In this document: piece by piece, positions 31,701 through 42,573 of the stretch
Layout of the letters: each line of letters starts with the position of its first letter
Numbering within the stretch: position 1 is the stretch's first letter
Assembly: GCA_949130485.1 (NCBI GenBank)
Contig: OX422187.1
Location: forward strand, 8,148,205 to 8,212,204
Direction of reading: 5' to 3'
Source: Agelas oroides
Lineage: Eukaryota; Porifera; Demospongiae; Agelasida; Agelasidae
Length of the DNA: 64,000 bases
Position numbers and translations under genes: made by a program
Notes under the pieces: model-generated
What the model was told of the DNA's origin: nothing
What the model saw: the letters and a program-made list of their open reading frames with translations, nothing else
Databases searched by the model: none

Positions 31701-34700
31701 ATTGACATTACAAGATTTGGAAACATTTTCTTCAGAACAACATCTAATGCCACCCTTCTCCAAAGAGCCCGTGATCAACTGCAGGAGCTGTTTCCATCTT
31801 CTGGTAACTTCACTCCAACCACACTGTTTATTGCCACATGGGACAGAGTGGCAGAGTTTGGAGGAGGAGCCCAGGTACGAATCTGCATACATGTTACTAT
31901 AACAGCTCTCTGTGATACTGCTTGGAGGGGGTAGGGCTGGTATCATGGGCTATACTATGGTAGTAGTTCATGAAAAGCATTATGTATGTGTTATGACAGA
32001 TGATGTTAATGAGACAATACATTAATATTGCAGGCGAACACATTCCAGGTTGTAATAGCAGCAGATCAGCAGATGACATTTGTGTTCTTCATATATGGAG
32101 ACATTCAATGGGGTGATGGTGCCAATATTGGTTTCAATGCTGGAGATGGTATCAGGTCATTTATGCTTCCAGGTGCACTGACAAACCAGGTGTTGAACAT
32201 TGATGAGGGAAGCAATGTTGATGTGAGAGGAGTGTACATCTACCGAGTGGACTTACCAGCATGTTCAGTATTTGGTCCCAGAGATGGTGAGAAGCCAAAC
32301 CCATTACAGTAGTATTCATTGATAGGGAAAGTTGCTGGGAAAGTTGTATAGATCTACCATTTGCATTTGTTGAGTATTCAAATCACCCATAGTGATGGTT
32401 AAGCACTTTGCTTCTCCAGTCACATCGTCACAACTCAGGTATACTAAGGCATGGGACATGTCATTTTTACACTATATACTGTACTCACTCAATATTACGC
32501 CCCCTTTGTTTATAAGCCCCCCCCCCCCCCCCCCCCCTTCCGTTTTGCACGAATTCGCTGCGAAGGTATATTTATCTCCAATTTAAGCCCCCCCTGACCA
32601 CGGAAGAACTCTGCGACTCCGACGAACAAGAGGAAGGTTAGAACTCACCGTACCACCCTATATAGAGTGTAGCTACCTACTGGTCAGCGATACACCGACC
32701 AAGCGATTGGCTGCGCGACAGCAGGCTCGTAGCTAGCTGGTGGTGGTGCGAAAACTGCATCGCGTTTCTGACCGCACACTGCGCCTTCATTGATGATTTC
32801 ATGATCCTTCGTCCTTCAGAACTGAGCCACTACGAGCTTTATCGCAAGCCGCACGACACGGTGACGGACAATTCTGTCATTGCTGTTTCCTTCGTGCGCT
32901 CTACAGCGAGAAAGGGGGCATATAAACGAGACTAATTACCATTATTCAATTATAAGCCCCCCCCATACTTGTAGCTAAATCTAATCGGCAAAAAGGGGGG
33001 CGTACATGTAAGTTCGAGTGAGTACGGTACACAGATATTTCAAAATCAATAGTGTGTATGGAAATCTAAAAGACCAGATGAAACTTGATTTGTGTATATA
33101 TGAAGCTCTAAGCTATACGTCGGTACCATGGAAACCGTATTTTTGGGCGTGGCTATCAATTACCACTAATTTCAATTAAGCCAATATTTGAGAATATATC
33201 GTCGAAGGCAGAGCAGAAGACGACGGTTGCTCGCTACCGAACTTGCTACACTAATTCAACTGAAGGTAGTATACATGAAAGTATCTGGAAGAACCAGCAG
33301 CCTCCTACAGTATTCTTGCAAGATGCCAAAAATCATAAATATTGGATAGTGGTGAGACACTACGCACGCTACAGAAGCACCACAAACAACAAGCTTACCT
33401 TCTTCCAGAAAGTTTTGGTATTCTGTGATTGTAAGCAATCCTTCAAGCCATGACCGAGTGTTTTGTTTGGCGGTCTTCTGCTCCGCCTCAACACAAACAA
33501 TTCTCATGCGCACGATCGACACTACAGAGTACAAAGGTCACTTGAACTTGAAGCGCTCAACCGCTAAACAGACCATGCTTCTGCGTCCTACGTACAGGCC
33601 GGAGAATTCATTCACCAGGATTTGACAACGATATACGTAGTCACAAAGCACGATGTAGAAAGCCACTATACCTCGCTCGCATTTAACGGTTACACCCACT
33701 TCTGGAACTCATGTGAGCTTTACGTTACGGTTACGTGAAAATTAAATCCCATGCCTTAATCGCCCTGAGTATATTAAGGAATAGCTCAATAATTTGGCAT
33801 TAATTGGAGAAATTATGATATGTGACTGTCCCATGTAGAAATGGAAGGTTATTCCGTCGTGTATTTTGATCACATCGTTGCCTTTGAAGCACCATATTGC
33901 TGAACTTCCATTAAGGCCAGGGCTCATATGCACTCTGTAGATTCATTAGATATTCATGCATCTACGGAGCGCATGTGAGCCCCACCCTTAATGGAACTTC
34001 AGCGATACGGCGCTTCAAACACAGCAATGTGATTGAAATATGCGACGGAATTACCTTTGATTTCTACACGAGACTGCCACATATATGTGTCATTGGTTTG
34101 TCATCGTTTATTTTGCATTTGGGATGTCAGGCAGCTAATTTTTGTGCTTACTTTGGTGATGTGAATGATTCTGCACTATCTACTATGGGAACATAATTCA
34201 GGGTACTAAAAGCAATTCTTTTGAAAATGATATCGGAATGAATTCTTGCAGCTGTTGCTGAGGTCTCTTTTGGTCCTCTGGAGGAAGATACCCATGTGTA
34301 CTTCACAATTCTGTTTAGAAAAATCAGCAGCAGTTCAACTGATTAACCACTAATTCTATTTCTAGAAGTCTTTTTCAGATTAGGATACCTTTGTCAGTCT
34401 GTACTTTTGCTGGGCGCTAACACTGAAAACTTAACCCAATGGTACTTTCAGCCGTTCACTGCACGTTTACACCCTCTCATTAACAAGCTTTCAATAGTCA
34501 GGACTCTCCGACCAGCGAATGTCTGTCCAGACTGGAAACCAGCTACAGTGCCAGAAATGGAGCCCTTACAAGTTGAGAGGAGTGATTTCTATGTCTGTTT
34601 GTACAAGAAAATGACCCACCCAGTGCTGACCAAGGCCTTTCTACAGCCTGACACAACAGTCACCATGTACTGTCACCTACCTTCTTCTATCCCACCCTTT

Positions 34701-36676
34701 CTGCTAGCATTGCACCAACTGATACAATGTAGTCAAAATTAGATGACGAGTATACACTCAATATTGGTGGTTAAGAGGTTAACTTAAGGCTCACAAAAGC
34801 ACTACTAGAGGAGCCAGGCCTTAATACAACCAAGACCTTTCCAAGATAATGTGCATACACACATGAGCTAGAATGTATCACAGAAGCAACAGGGCTATGA
34901 GTATAAAAGTCAGTATTACTACCGCAGATCTGGAAATTTTCGTTGTAAAAATATTGTCATGGTTTGCGTAAACCATGAAAATAAAGAACACGAAATACAT
35001 TTTGCAACGATTATGGTAAGCACATTTTGCACACACGGTTTCATCATGCAGCTAGCTATAGTTGTTTTGTGCAAAATGGCTCTTCGTTTTAGCACAGTAG
35101 TTATTTAGCACTAGACGGCCTCCGAATTTGATACCTGCAGATGACTCATGGCAAACACGTGACAACTTTCTCTGTATCCAATACAGCCACAGCACATGTA
35201 TACAGCATTCCTGGTTACCCTTTCACACGTGAGTATCTTACCAACAGCTGTGTGGTAGACACAGACGCAGCAAGCGGTTCGTACTCCATGTGTTTCTTGA
35301 CATGCATAGTCTCGTTTGCGTAATCTCGTTCCAGATCATTAAACCTAGGGAACATGTAGAATCTATTTAGTACCGTGAAAAAAATTTCGTGGGTGTCCTA
35401 GACCCCGAAATAATAACACACGAAAATTTTATGACACGAACAATTCCAGATGTACGGTATTATGTTCCAATCTAATGCACTGCATTAATTACTTAAATTA
35501 TTATCAATCACATCTATTTCAAACTGTTAACATTGTTACAGTTTGTAATATGTTTGTACTCCAACCCTATTAGGAATGGTGTACCACACATCCAACCCTA
35601 TTAGGAATGGTATACCACACATCCAACCCTTTTAGGAATGGTATACCACACATCCAACCCTTTTAGGAATGGTATACCACACATCCAACCCTTTTAGGAA
35701 TGGTATACCACACATCCAACCCTATTAGGAATGGTGTACCACACATCCAACCTTATTAGGAATGGTGTACCACACATCACTAGAAAAGCTTGGTTTTGTA
35801 ACAAAGTATGTATATCACACTCTTTACTCATTCTCACGTATCTTTTGCTGCCTTTATGTAATTCTCCCAAATACACTAACTAGCTAGGAAAAGATGGGGT
35901 GGAGGGTGTGAATGGCAAGCAAAGTGGTAACACTAATAATTAAAATTACAACTAATCATCATTGGGGCGAACCCACACAAACCAACCAGTGGCCAGTTGA
36001 ACGGTGGATTTTCTCTCTATATGTTATACATCGGTCGTACATCCAAATCTCTGTGTTCCACATTTGGATCAGTTCTAGTTGATTTGAGTACTGGTGTATT
36101 TTTTCCCTTTCAAGGATATTCGGACACTAAAGGTTCCTTGATATGTTTTCACTATACGCTGTAGTTGAGAAGAACATTAAAACAGCTTCCAGTAATTTTA
36201 CACAAGTCATGAAGTTTCTATTTGGGTTTGAGGGTGTAGGGTTACTGTTTTTACTAGAAACCATATGTGCAGACTGCAGAGACCCTTTGGTTAATCTATG
36301 TTCCCCCGTCTGATCAATTTCCTGACTGAAGTGGTTCATGGATATTGGACAACGGCACACAACTACCAGAAGAACTACTGAATAAAATATGAATACTTTA
36401 ACAAGGCAACTGGCAAGCCAGCATTCTGTAACCATTGCCATTACTTTGTAGCTACACAGTAACTAGTAGTAGCACAACTTTTCTTGTTTGTTTGTACAGT
36501 TGTTGAGTGCTGCAGCCTGAACGATCCAGACAATGGCCAAGTGGAACTCACTAACACCACAGTTGGATCAACAGCCAACTACACCTGCAATCAGAGATAC
36601 TTTCTCAGCAATGGAAACAGCACTCGCACTTGTGAAGCTAACGGAGAATGGTCTGGGAGCCCACCCTCTTGTGAAC
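28730..36676 (+). CDS. Secreted or membrane protein: signal peptide, Sushi, NIDO, Sushi (3' end not found)
   Basis: Six exons fit splice consensus and phase: 28730-28814, 29946-30122, 31269-31396, 31599-31874, 32034-32286 and 36500-36676 (365 codons plus one base). Exon 1 is a signal peptide (MVNVLKLVVALAVAGVL). Exons 2 and 6 are 177-bp phase 1-1 Sushi/CCP modules with the Cys framework, the late EWSG Trp and a closing PPSCE; they are nearly identical, so one is a recent duplicate. Exons 3-5 form a NIDO domain (FFDFGVDSGDAQLEEGL; LIAPFWNDIDI; GNIFFRTT; LFIATWDRV; MTFVFFIYGDIQW; NIGFNAGD). NIDO and Sushi occur together in extracellular adhesion or matrix proteins of animals. After exon 6 a good donor (GAAC|GTGAGT) shows that more exons exist, but none is visible before the transposon block at 39 kb. 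The model has no stop or frameshift. Confidence 0.85.
29255..29930 (+). repeat. Intron 1 block, duplicated inverted at 2440-3045
   Basis: This block lies just upstream of the first Sushi exon and matches the minus strand of 2440-3045. A shorter similar stretch (gctacacag..actagtagtagcacaactt) also precedes the second Sushi exon at about 36455-36480, which supports duplication of the Sushi exon together with its upstream flank. Confidence 0.65.
30847..31213. mobile_element. Mariner-type MITE in intron 2 of the NIDO gene
   Basis: Ends TACCGTATACACGGGTTAAT and the inverse (ATTAACCCGTGTATATGGTA) are flanked by TA on each side. Internal copies of attaagcgcata repeat in both orientations. No coding. 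The TA target is that of Tc1/mariner-type elements. Confidence 0.65.
32479..33027. mobile_element. Mariner-type MITE with poly-C tract, in intron 5
   Basis: Left end CTGTACTCACTCAATATTACG and right end (inverse CCGTACTCACTCGAACTTAC) share CGTACTCACTC-type termini with TA on both flanks (32477-32478, 33028-33029). A run of 21 C lies at 32517-32537, and ataagcccccc recurs inverted near the right end. Confidence 0.65.
33399..33507 (-). CDS. Candidate antisense first exon
   Basis: Minus ATG 33507 reads MRIVCVEAEQKTAKQNTRSW then LEGLLTITEYQNFLEE and ends at GAAG|GTAAGC, a good donor in phase 1. It lies in intron 5 of the NIDO gene on the opposite strand. No following exon was recognised and I cannot assign a family. 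Confidence 0.22.
33770..34095. repeat. Large palindrome, about 130-bp arms
   Basis: The two arms (about 33800-33945 and 33955-34095) are inverse copies at roughly 85% identity around a centre at about 33950 (tctacggagcgcatgtgagccc and inverse). Each arm gives a similar short peptide reading outward (SPxLNGxSAIxxF, DGITFxFY), which follows from the symmetry. It is probably a MITE in intron 5. Confidence 0.65.
34096..34921. other. Intron 5 sequence without recognised gene
   Basis: A 111-codon plus reading at 34407-34742 (motif FTARLHPLINKLSIVRTLRP) is open but unassigned. A splice-like acceptor precedes 34252, yet the frame closes soon after. Nothing is supported. Confidence 0.35.
34922..35457. 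mobile_element. Mariner-type MITE with CCGCAGATCTGGAA ends, in intron 5
   Basis: The left end CCGCAGATCTGGAAATTTTCG and the inverse of the right end (CCGTACATCTGGAATTGTTCG) are flanked by TA (34920-34921, 35458-35459). Internal ttcgtg/cacgaaa words recur in both orientations. Confidence 0.6.
35561..35778. repeat. Tandem repeat, 31-bp unit, seven copies
   Basis: The unit CCAACCCTATTAGGAATGG plus tgtaccacacat repeats seven times with few substitutions (tattagg/ttttagg; ggtgt/ggtat). It lies in intron 5 of the NIDO gene. Confidence 0.93.
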
Positions 36677-36835
36677 GTGAGTGAGCATATCAAGCAATGG
36701 GTAAATATGTCTATAATGGTCACCATTGGACCGGCATTTTTGATCTATATAAAGAGGTCATCTAGCTGTCACTTTACAATAGGGTTAGTACAACTGGGAG
36801 AATTAGTAGTGTGACCACTGTATTCCTTTTCAGCA

Positions 36836-36905
36836 GCAATTGCATTGTCTACAGGTAGTATAGTGCATCGGCCCTCACTATGTTACCTGTAGACAATGCA
36901 ATTGC
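36836..36905. repeat. Perfect 22-bp palindrome with 26-nt loop
   Basis: gcaattgcattgtctacagg (continuing ta) at 36836-36857 is exactly inverted at 36884-36905. This is a very short MITE-like hairpin 160 bp after the last Sushi exon. Confidence 0.85.
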
Positions 36906-39150
36906 AAAAGAAGTGTTGAAAGGCAGCAGAAAACATTAAGAGGGCAAGAACTGGTACAAAATTACAAGCCAGAGTTGATGGTGTTGACTCCTGAATGAAA
37001 TACAGCCACCACAGAAGGCAACATAACTGCAGGCAAGTATAGGTTGTTGCACTATGTCGAGGCTCTACGCTGTTTTAGAAACCTGAGGGATGTTACATAA
37101 TCAACGAGGGCGAAGCCCGAGGTGATTATGTAACATCGCAAAGGTTTCTGCAATAACCGACTTAGACTATGGGCACGAGACTACGGGCGCGAATTTGTAG
37201 TATGATTCGCGATATACAATGGTTCATGCTATAGTGCGTGGGCGGATTATGTAAGCGGTTTCCGTTTCCGGTATTGCATTTTTAAATTTTTTGAATCGAC
37301 GTGGCTGCTACTTTTTGACTGGAAAAGGATGAATTTGAGTACGCTTAGGCCACTAAAGGATCCCCGAAACATCTCTGTAGTTGAGGCAGAGTCGGATCGA
37401 TGATGAAAGGCCTTTTGCCCGCATCGACTTGAAACCGAGATGCTGCTGGCACTCGGCCATGATGCCGATGGGCAGTTAGCTTGTTACCTAGCTGCTCTCG
37501 GAAGCTGGCAACCATGAAACAATGGTTCGAGTTGGCAGTAGTACGCCCAGCATCCCAGTTCTGCTGGGAGTGGCGGCAACGACTCGTCGAATATACAAAC
37601 TGCGTAGGGTAGCTAAACAAAAAATCTATATCGACAGATTTACACTTACAGTTGTCTCAAAGTTACTTACTGACATTAACTAAGCTATAACTTTGCTATG
37701 AAGATAGAAATCGATTTCTTCAGTGAACAGGATCGCACTGTAGTTTGCACGTCGTTCGTTCCGTCGCCATCTTGTGGTCCTGGGGGTGTGGTTACACGTG
37801 ACTTCGATTAACATAATGATTGGCTCAAAACATTGCCGCGTATTTGCCGCGGGGTTATTAACATCTGTGTTGAGCAAACGCGATTGATGTCCCTTTGCCG
37901 GATGGTTTTCAAGGTAGTGAAAGTGTGTTTCCAAACTACAAAACTTTGCTAGAGTTGAAGAGGCATGCTGCAGATGGGTTGGATTACTGCCAACAGTACC
38001 CTGAGGTGCCAGTTTCAGACCCACAAGAGTTCCTTGCAAAATGGAACCATACAGCAACCTGGTTACTTCTACCGAACAGTAGACCAAATACAGTTACCAA
38101 CAAAGGTTCTAAAAGGAGATAAGCTTAATGAATATCTAGCCTGTACTTGGATATGTGTGACGAGATCATAAAGGCATTAAATGTACAAGTATATAAATCA
38201 ATAGAGCAACCTAAAGATGATAGAATCCTGCTAATAAGTAGTAACACCAGTTCTTGAGCAAGAAGGTCTCACTCTTCTGTTCTGGGTAATGTGGTTGATA
38301 ATCCTTCAGGGAAACACCGACAGCTTATCGGACATCCATTGCTATTCTGAGCTCCATCACTATTCTCATCTCCATCACTATTCTGCACAAACCTGTTAGT
38401 ATGGGTTGTCAACTTTGGCCTCGACAGGTGAGGAACCCTCTGTTTCTGAGTTTTCTCTCACTGTGCTCTCCTTTTTCGGACATCCCTTCATTGGTGAAAC
38501 CAGAAGTGCGAATAAACTCGAGCGTAGGCACCGAGACACCAGTCAACAACTCCGTCAAGACGGGCATAAACGTGAAGCTCAGCAGCTGCAGAATCTATTT
38601 CCTCAGTTTACAAAAGTATACAGACTACTCCAAGGAAGAAACGGGCTAAAGTTTCAAAGATATGTGGTGAAATGTGCATACCACGGATGTTCGCGGAACT
38701 CGAATCCCACAAAATGTACGTCACGTTTCATCACGTATGCTATTTAATTATTCATATTGGCTACTCTAAAACTGGTCCTAGCACTATCCCTGGATCAACC
38801 GCCTGGTGAGTGAAGTTATCATCGGCATCCGTCAGGATAGTGGCTAGCTGATGGGAAGCAGTCCAACCGTGTGTGATTCCACACATGAAGTAAGAACTAC
38901 AGCTGCACAAATAAAACACGAAATTTGTGTGACACTTTGGCTGTTATGCTTGTACTCAGTACAGTATGGGGGCGCTATACAGTGCTGGTAGTAGCTCTCC
39001 GGGGAGAATTGGCCCTTTCATTGCAAAAAAGTTTTAACGACCTTGGGTTTCTAAACAGCATTTAATGACCTGCCTGAGAGTAATTGCTTGATTTTAAATA
39101 CCTAATTAACTTCAAAAGATCAAAGCATATTATGCATAGCATAGTCTAAT
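36906..39150. other. No recognised gene; one hairpin and one stray repeat unit
   Basis: A single unit related to the 54-bp tandem array (aatacagccaccacagaaggc) lies at about 36985-37025. A hairpin gatgttacataatc/gattatgtaacatc spans 37089-37137. Open plus readings at 37895-38122 and 38406-38747 and minus readings at 37345-37620 and 37680-38087 have no motif I can assign. Missing 3' exons of the NIDO gene could lie here, but I could not identify any. Confidence 0.4.
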
Positions 39151-39528
39151 GCATGCTAGGAGTGAAATGCAGCCACCACAGAAGGCAACATGAATGCAGG
39201 CAACACATGCTAGGAGTGAAATGCAGCCACCACAGAAGGCAACATGAATGCAGGCAACACATGCTAGGAGTGAATACAGCCACCACAGAAGGCAACACAA
39301 ATGCAAGCAACGCATGCTAGGAGTGAAATACAGCCACCACTGAAGGCAACATGAATGCAGGCAACACATGCTAGGAGTGAATACAGCCACCACAGAAGGC
39401 AACACAAATGCAGGCAACACATGCTAGGAGTGAAATACAGCCACCGCAGAAGGCAACACAAATGCAAGCAACGCATGCTAGGAGTGAAATACAGCCACCG
39501 CAGAAGGCAACATTAATGCAGCCAATGC
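39151..39528. repeat. Tandem repeat, 53-54 bp unit, seven copies
   Basis: The unit atgctaggagtgaaatgcag + ccaccacagaaggcaacatg + aatgcaggcaacac repeats seven times. The 54-bp length keeps one minus frame open as an 18-residue repeat, which I treat as fortuitous. Confidence 0.92.
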
Positions 39529-39629
39529 ACCAAATGGTTAGTTAACATTCACGAAAGCGGATGTTTATGGAGCGTCTCTAATTGCTGGAGTGGAATATGG
39601 AGTGAAACGATGGAATGGAAAATGGAATG

Positions 39630-40020
39630 GAACAATGTATTCCATCATCCTCATTCACACTTCATCCCAGACCCTCACCACGTCATCCACATAACAGAAT
39701 TATTTTTATGCCACTCATAAAAACTGTAACTCACAAATCTTCCTTTTTCATTGATGTAATTCACCTATGGAATATACTTCCACTTTCTGTTGTAAGCAAT
39801 CGGTCACCTTCATCTTTTAAATCTGCTCTCCAGAACTATGTGTACACTCATTCTCTTTCCTTGTAACCTCACCTCAGTAACTTTTGCTATCTTTTGACTT
39901 GTTTTCTGTTATTTTACTTATCCTTTTTGTTTCGGGGAAGGTCACCTTTACTAGCCACTGAGCTATCTCACCAACCCTTATGCATCCTTTGCATTAAAAT
40001 TTTCATAAATAAAAAATAAA
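39630..40020 (+). pseudogene. LINE (CR1/Jockey-like) 3' end
   Basis: An open plus frame ends IDVIHLWNILPLSVVSNRS then PSSFKSALQNY at about 39866, the familiar 'WN-LP-VV-SSFK--L' finish of Jockey/CR1-type RT proteins. The following 150 bp end in an A-rich ataaataaaaaataaaaatg tail (about 40005-40023). It is severely 5'-truncated. Confidence 0.6.
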
Positions 40021-40199
40021 AATGAACATACACAGTTATAACTAACTCGTGTAACTGGTGCTGCTCAGTCTAGGTTGAACTACCTAGTGTATCTCTAGGG
40101 CTGCTATCTCACTGCAGAAGCTTAACAAGTATGGCACCCACCGTCATGCTTCTATATCCAAGCATGGTGCCTTTGCTGGCTCCTCAGATGCTTTGTTAT

Positions 40200-40262
40200 T
40201 GTAGTCTTGCTAAGCCAGACTCTCGAGCGAAAAACAAGGGTCTGGCTTCGCAAGACTATAGT
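40200..40262. repeat. Short hairpin
   Basis: tagtcttgctaagccagact at about 40203 is inverted as ctggcttcgcaagacta at about 40243. Probably a small MITE. Confidence 0.55.
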
Positions 40263-40423
40263 TAGGCCCCAATTCGTTGATTTTTAGTTTCTCATCAGTT
40301 GTTTTATCTGCACCCAATGCGGGTGGGCGAGTATTTCTCATGATAGAATTCAACAAAGATGATACCTGGAGGATCAGCACTCATCATATGCTGGTTCTTT
40401 TGGATGCTGTGCAGTAGAGACAT

Positions 40424-40729
40424 GTTGGGTTTGAGTGACTATTGCTTGCTACATCTTGGATTGATAGATGGCATGTTGGATTGAAGGCTGTGGTAGATTT
40501 GAGGGTAAATTCACCTGATCGCATGAACCCGAAAAATCCTACATAACAAGCTGCCCACAGCAGGATGTTCTGATAGTCTGTGGATGCAGCATACAACACT
40601 TTTTTTATGGCTCTCGGCACCAGCGTAGTGATGGGCAAACGGGTACCACTAGCTGTAGGTTTCCACCTGTGGATGCCTGCCAATGCGAGTTGTAGTCTGA
40701 GTTTATCTTGCAGTGGACTTCCATAAGGC
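40424..40729 (-). pseudogene. DIRS-type tyrosine recombinase fragment
   Basis: The minus frame (GSPLQDKLRLQLALAGIHRW, LLWAACYVGFFGFMRSGEFT) is almost identical to 59862-60164 in the DIRS-like element at the right end, same orientation. The MRSGEF motif contains the first catalytic Arg of the recombinase; the C-terminal half is missing. This is an isolated fragment of the same family. Confidence 0.75.
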
Positions 40730-40976
40730 CACTCCAAGTGGTAATATGGTTTCTGGTCAGGGCCTCTCCCAAGTCAAGAGGCGGGCGGGTGGGTTTAGTC
40801 ATTATGTCATTATTCCACTTAGTGAACATGACCACAAAAATTCTTGTTGCAGAACAGTCATATACACATTTAGTAACAAAACCACGATACCATAAAAGGC
40901 AGAATTTCAAAAATAGCCATACACACATGAACATGTGACTGTGCAGTACAAAAGAGAAGATACACAATACATACAT

Positions 40977-42037
40977 CTATGTCTTCATGATTTCTGGCTT
41001 GTCTTTGCAAGCATTGCATTGAGGATATTTATCCTTCGGAACCGACTCAACGTCATCAGCACAGTATATACATATAGGGGTGTATTTTGCTGTATAGTAC
41101 AGTTTCTCAATGGGCTCGCCACATGAGAGTTCTCTGGTATACACTTCACTAAGGCGCCCAGGCAGTTGTAGGTCCTGAAGTGGAGCACCACAAGTGAATG
41201 AAATGTCATCTATCGCTACTTGCAGATCAGCTCTCTCTTTTCTTGTTAGTTTAAATCTTGAATACAGCAACCTCCACATGGAACACTCGTCACAGTGGAG
41301 CATAAGATCCACATTTTTCACATGCTGGACACTGGCCGAAAAGGGGAGTGTTTTTTTCCGTTTGGATGTCTTCTGATCCACATACCATAAACATTCAACC
41401 ACTGTCTTCACAAAGTTTTTTCTTCAATACCTGGAAATGATGCATTTTCTTCTTTCAGCAATTCCCAAAAATCGTTGTACAATTTGTCCTTTTTTGTGCG
41501 CACAGTTACAGGAGCAGGAAGGCCAGGTCTGACTTGACATCAGTACTGTGAAAGCATTACGCATTGGAGGCAATTGTTGGAGCCGATCGCAGGTATAGTA
41601 GCGCAAAAAAGGCCCAAAGAGGTGAATAGCAGAATCTAGCGACAATGATAGTTCTATTTTGTCCAGAGATTCCTTGGATTTTCCCAAAAATGCTGATTCA
41701 AGATCCATTTCATTTAACTCATGAACTTTGCATACTATCTTTTCGGCATAAAACTGCTGTATGGTGATTCCTGATTCTCCCGCTGACAGTATGGACCATG
41801 GGAGGACTGTCTTATTCGAGGTGCGATTCACAACACTGCAATTCACCAGGGCCATGCCAATAGCTACAAAAAAAGTAGTCAATTTCTAAATGAAGCGCAC
41901 CTCACTCATGCCCCCTTCCTTCCAGCCTCATGCATGTACCACTGATACTCAGAGCTTTTAAATAATTTATCATTTTATATGCCTATATAAATTTCTCTGC
42001 TGAATAAATACGTAGCTGACTCACCTACGATAGCCAT
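40977..42037 (-). pseudogene. Zinc-motif protein, frameshifted, starting in an inverted-repeat arm
   Basis: Exon 1 is 13 bp (ATG at 42037, MAIV, donor GTAG|GTGAGT). Exon 2 from 41863 continues AIGMALVNCSVVNRTS ... LPWSILSAGESGITIQQFYA. The conserved-looking reading then needs a frame change at about 41500 (to DKLYNDFWELLKEENASFPG) and another at about 41410 (to VKTVVECLWYVDQK), then CDECSMWRLLYSRFKL, SFTCGAPLQDLQLPG, CIYCADD..., YPQCNAC and a stop at 40977. The paired Cys motifs suggest zinc binding. I recall similar proteins in cnidarians and molluscs without an assigned role. At least two frameshifts make it a pseudogene. Confidence 0.5.
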
Positions 42038-42334
42038 ACGAAAGCGTAACTTTTTCGCTTTTGAATACCTTTTGTTCGAGACTGATCGGTTGCTCAGGCG
42101 CAGAGATCCAAGCTCTCAACAAAGCCTCCCCACCCGTGTTTGGCGTCAGCCGCGACCTACCCGTAGTGGCCTTTGAGCCAAGAAAAGGTAAGCGTGAAAG
42201 AATACTATAGCGCTCGATTTGGGGGAGTGTGTGGCAGTGGAGGGAGAGCAGGGGAGAGCGGGGAAGAGAGCTAAGTGGGACGAGGAAGAGAAAACACAAG
42301 TACTGAAAGCATCTTGCCTCACGCTGGAAATAAA

Positions 42335-42519
42335 GGAATTTAGAGGTTATGAGGCAAAAATAGAGTAAGTGAAAAGGCCGGCAGTCACCAGGAGTCGAAC
42401 CCAGGACAGCTCAGTGGCAGAGCACTGGTGGCTCAAGCCAGGGGTGTCCTGGGTTCGACTCCCGGTGACTGCCGGCCTTTTCACTTTCCTCTATTTTCGC
42501 CTCATAACATCTAGATTCC
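42335..42519. repeat. Palindrome with a tRNA-like centre
   Basis: 73-bp arms (42335-42407, 42446-42518) match at about 92%. Each arm carries a T-arm/B-box word: GGTTCGACTCC on the right arm (plus) and on the left arm (minus). The centre plus right arm reads like a tRNA: D-arm AGCTCAGTGGCAGAGC, a 5-bp anticodon stem CTGGT/GCCAG with 7-nt loop GGCTCAA, and a T-stem/loop CTGGGTTCGACTCCCGG. The acceptor stem does not pair, so it is not a functional tRNA. It lies 55 bp upstream of the THAP transposase ATG. Confidence 0.72.
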
Positions 42520-42573
42520 TTCAGAAAACACAAGTAGCTATATACCCGATAAACTTTTTTTGTATACTTTAGG

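Noticed and set aside
35141..35229. A coding exon flanked by AG and GT in intron 5 of the NIDO gene
   Set aside because: It lies within the MITE 34922-35457, has no recognisable domain, and the phase needed to join neighbours gives no sensible protein.
39130..39476. Cys/Trp-rich minus-strand repeat proteins
   Set aside because: They are translations of the 54-bp tandem array; periodic openness follows from the unit length.
42402..42475. A functional tRNA gene at the centre of the palindrome
   Set aside because: D-, anticodon- and T-arm look-alikes are present, but the acceptor stem does not pair and the anticodon loop lacks the usual T33 context. Called a tRNA-like palindrome instead.
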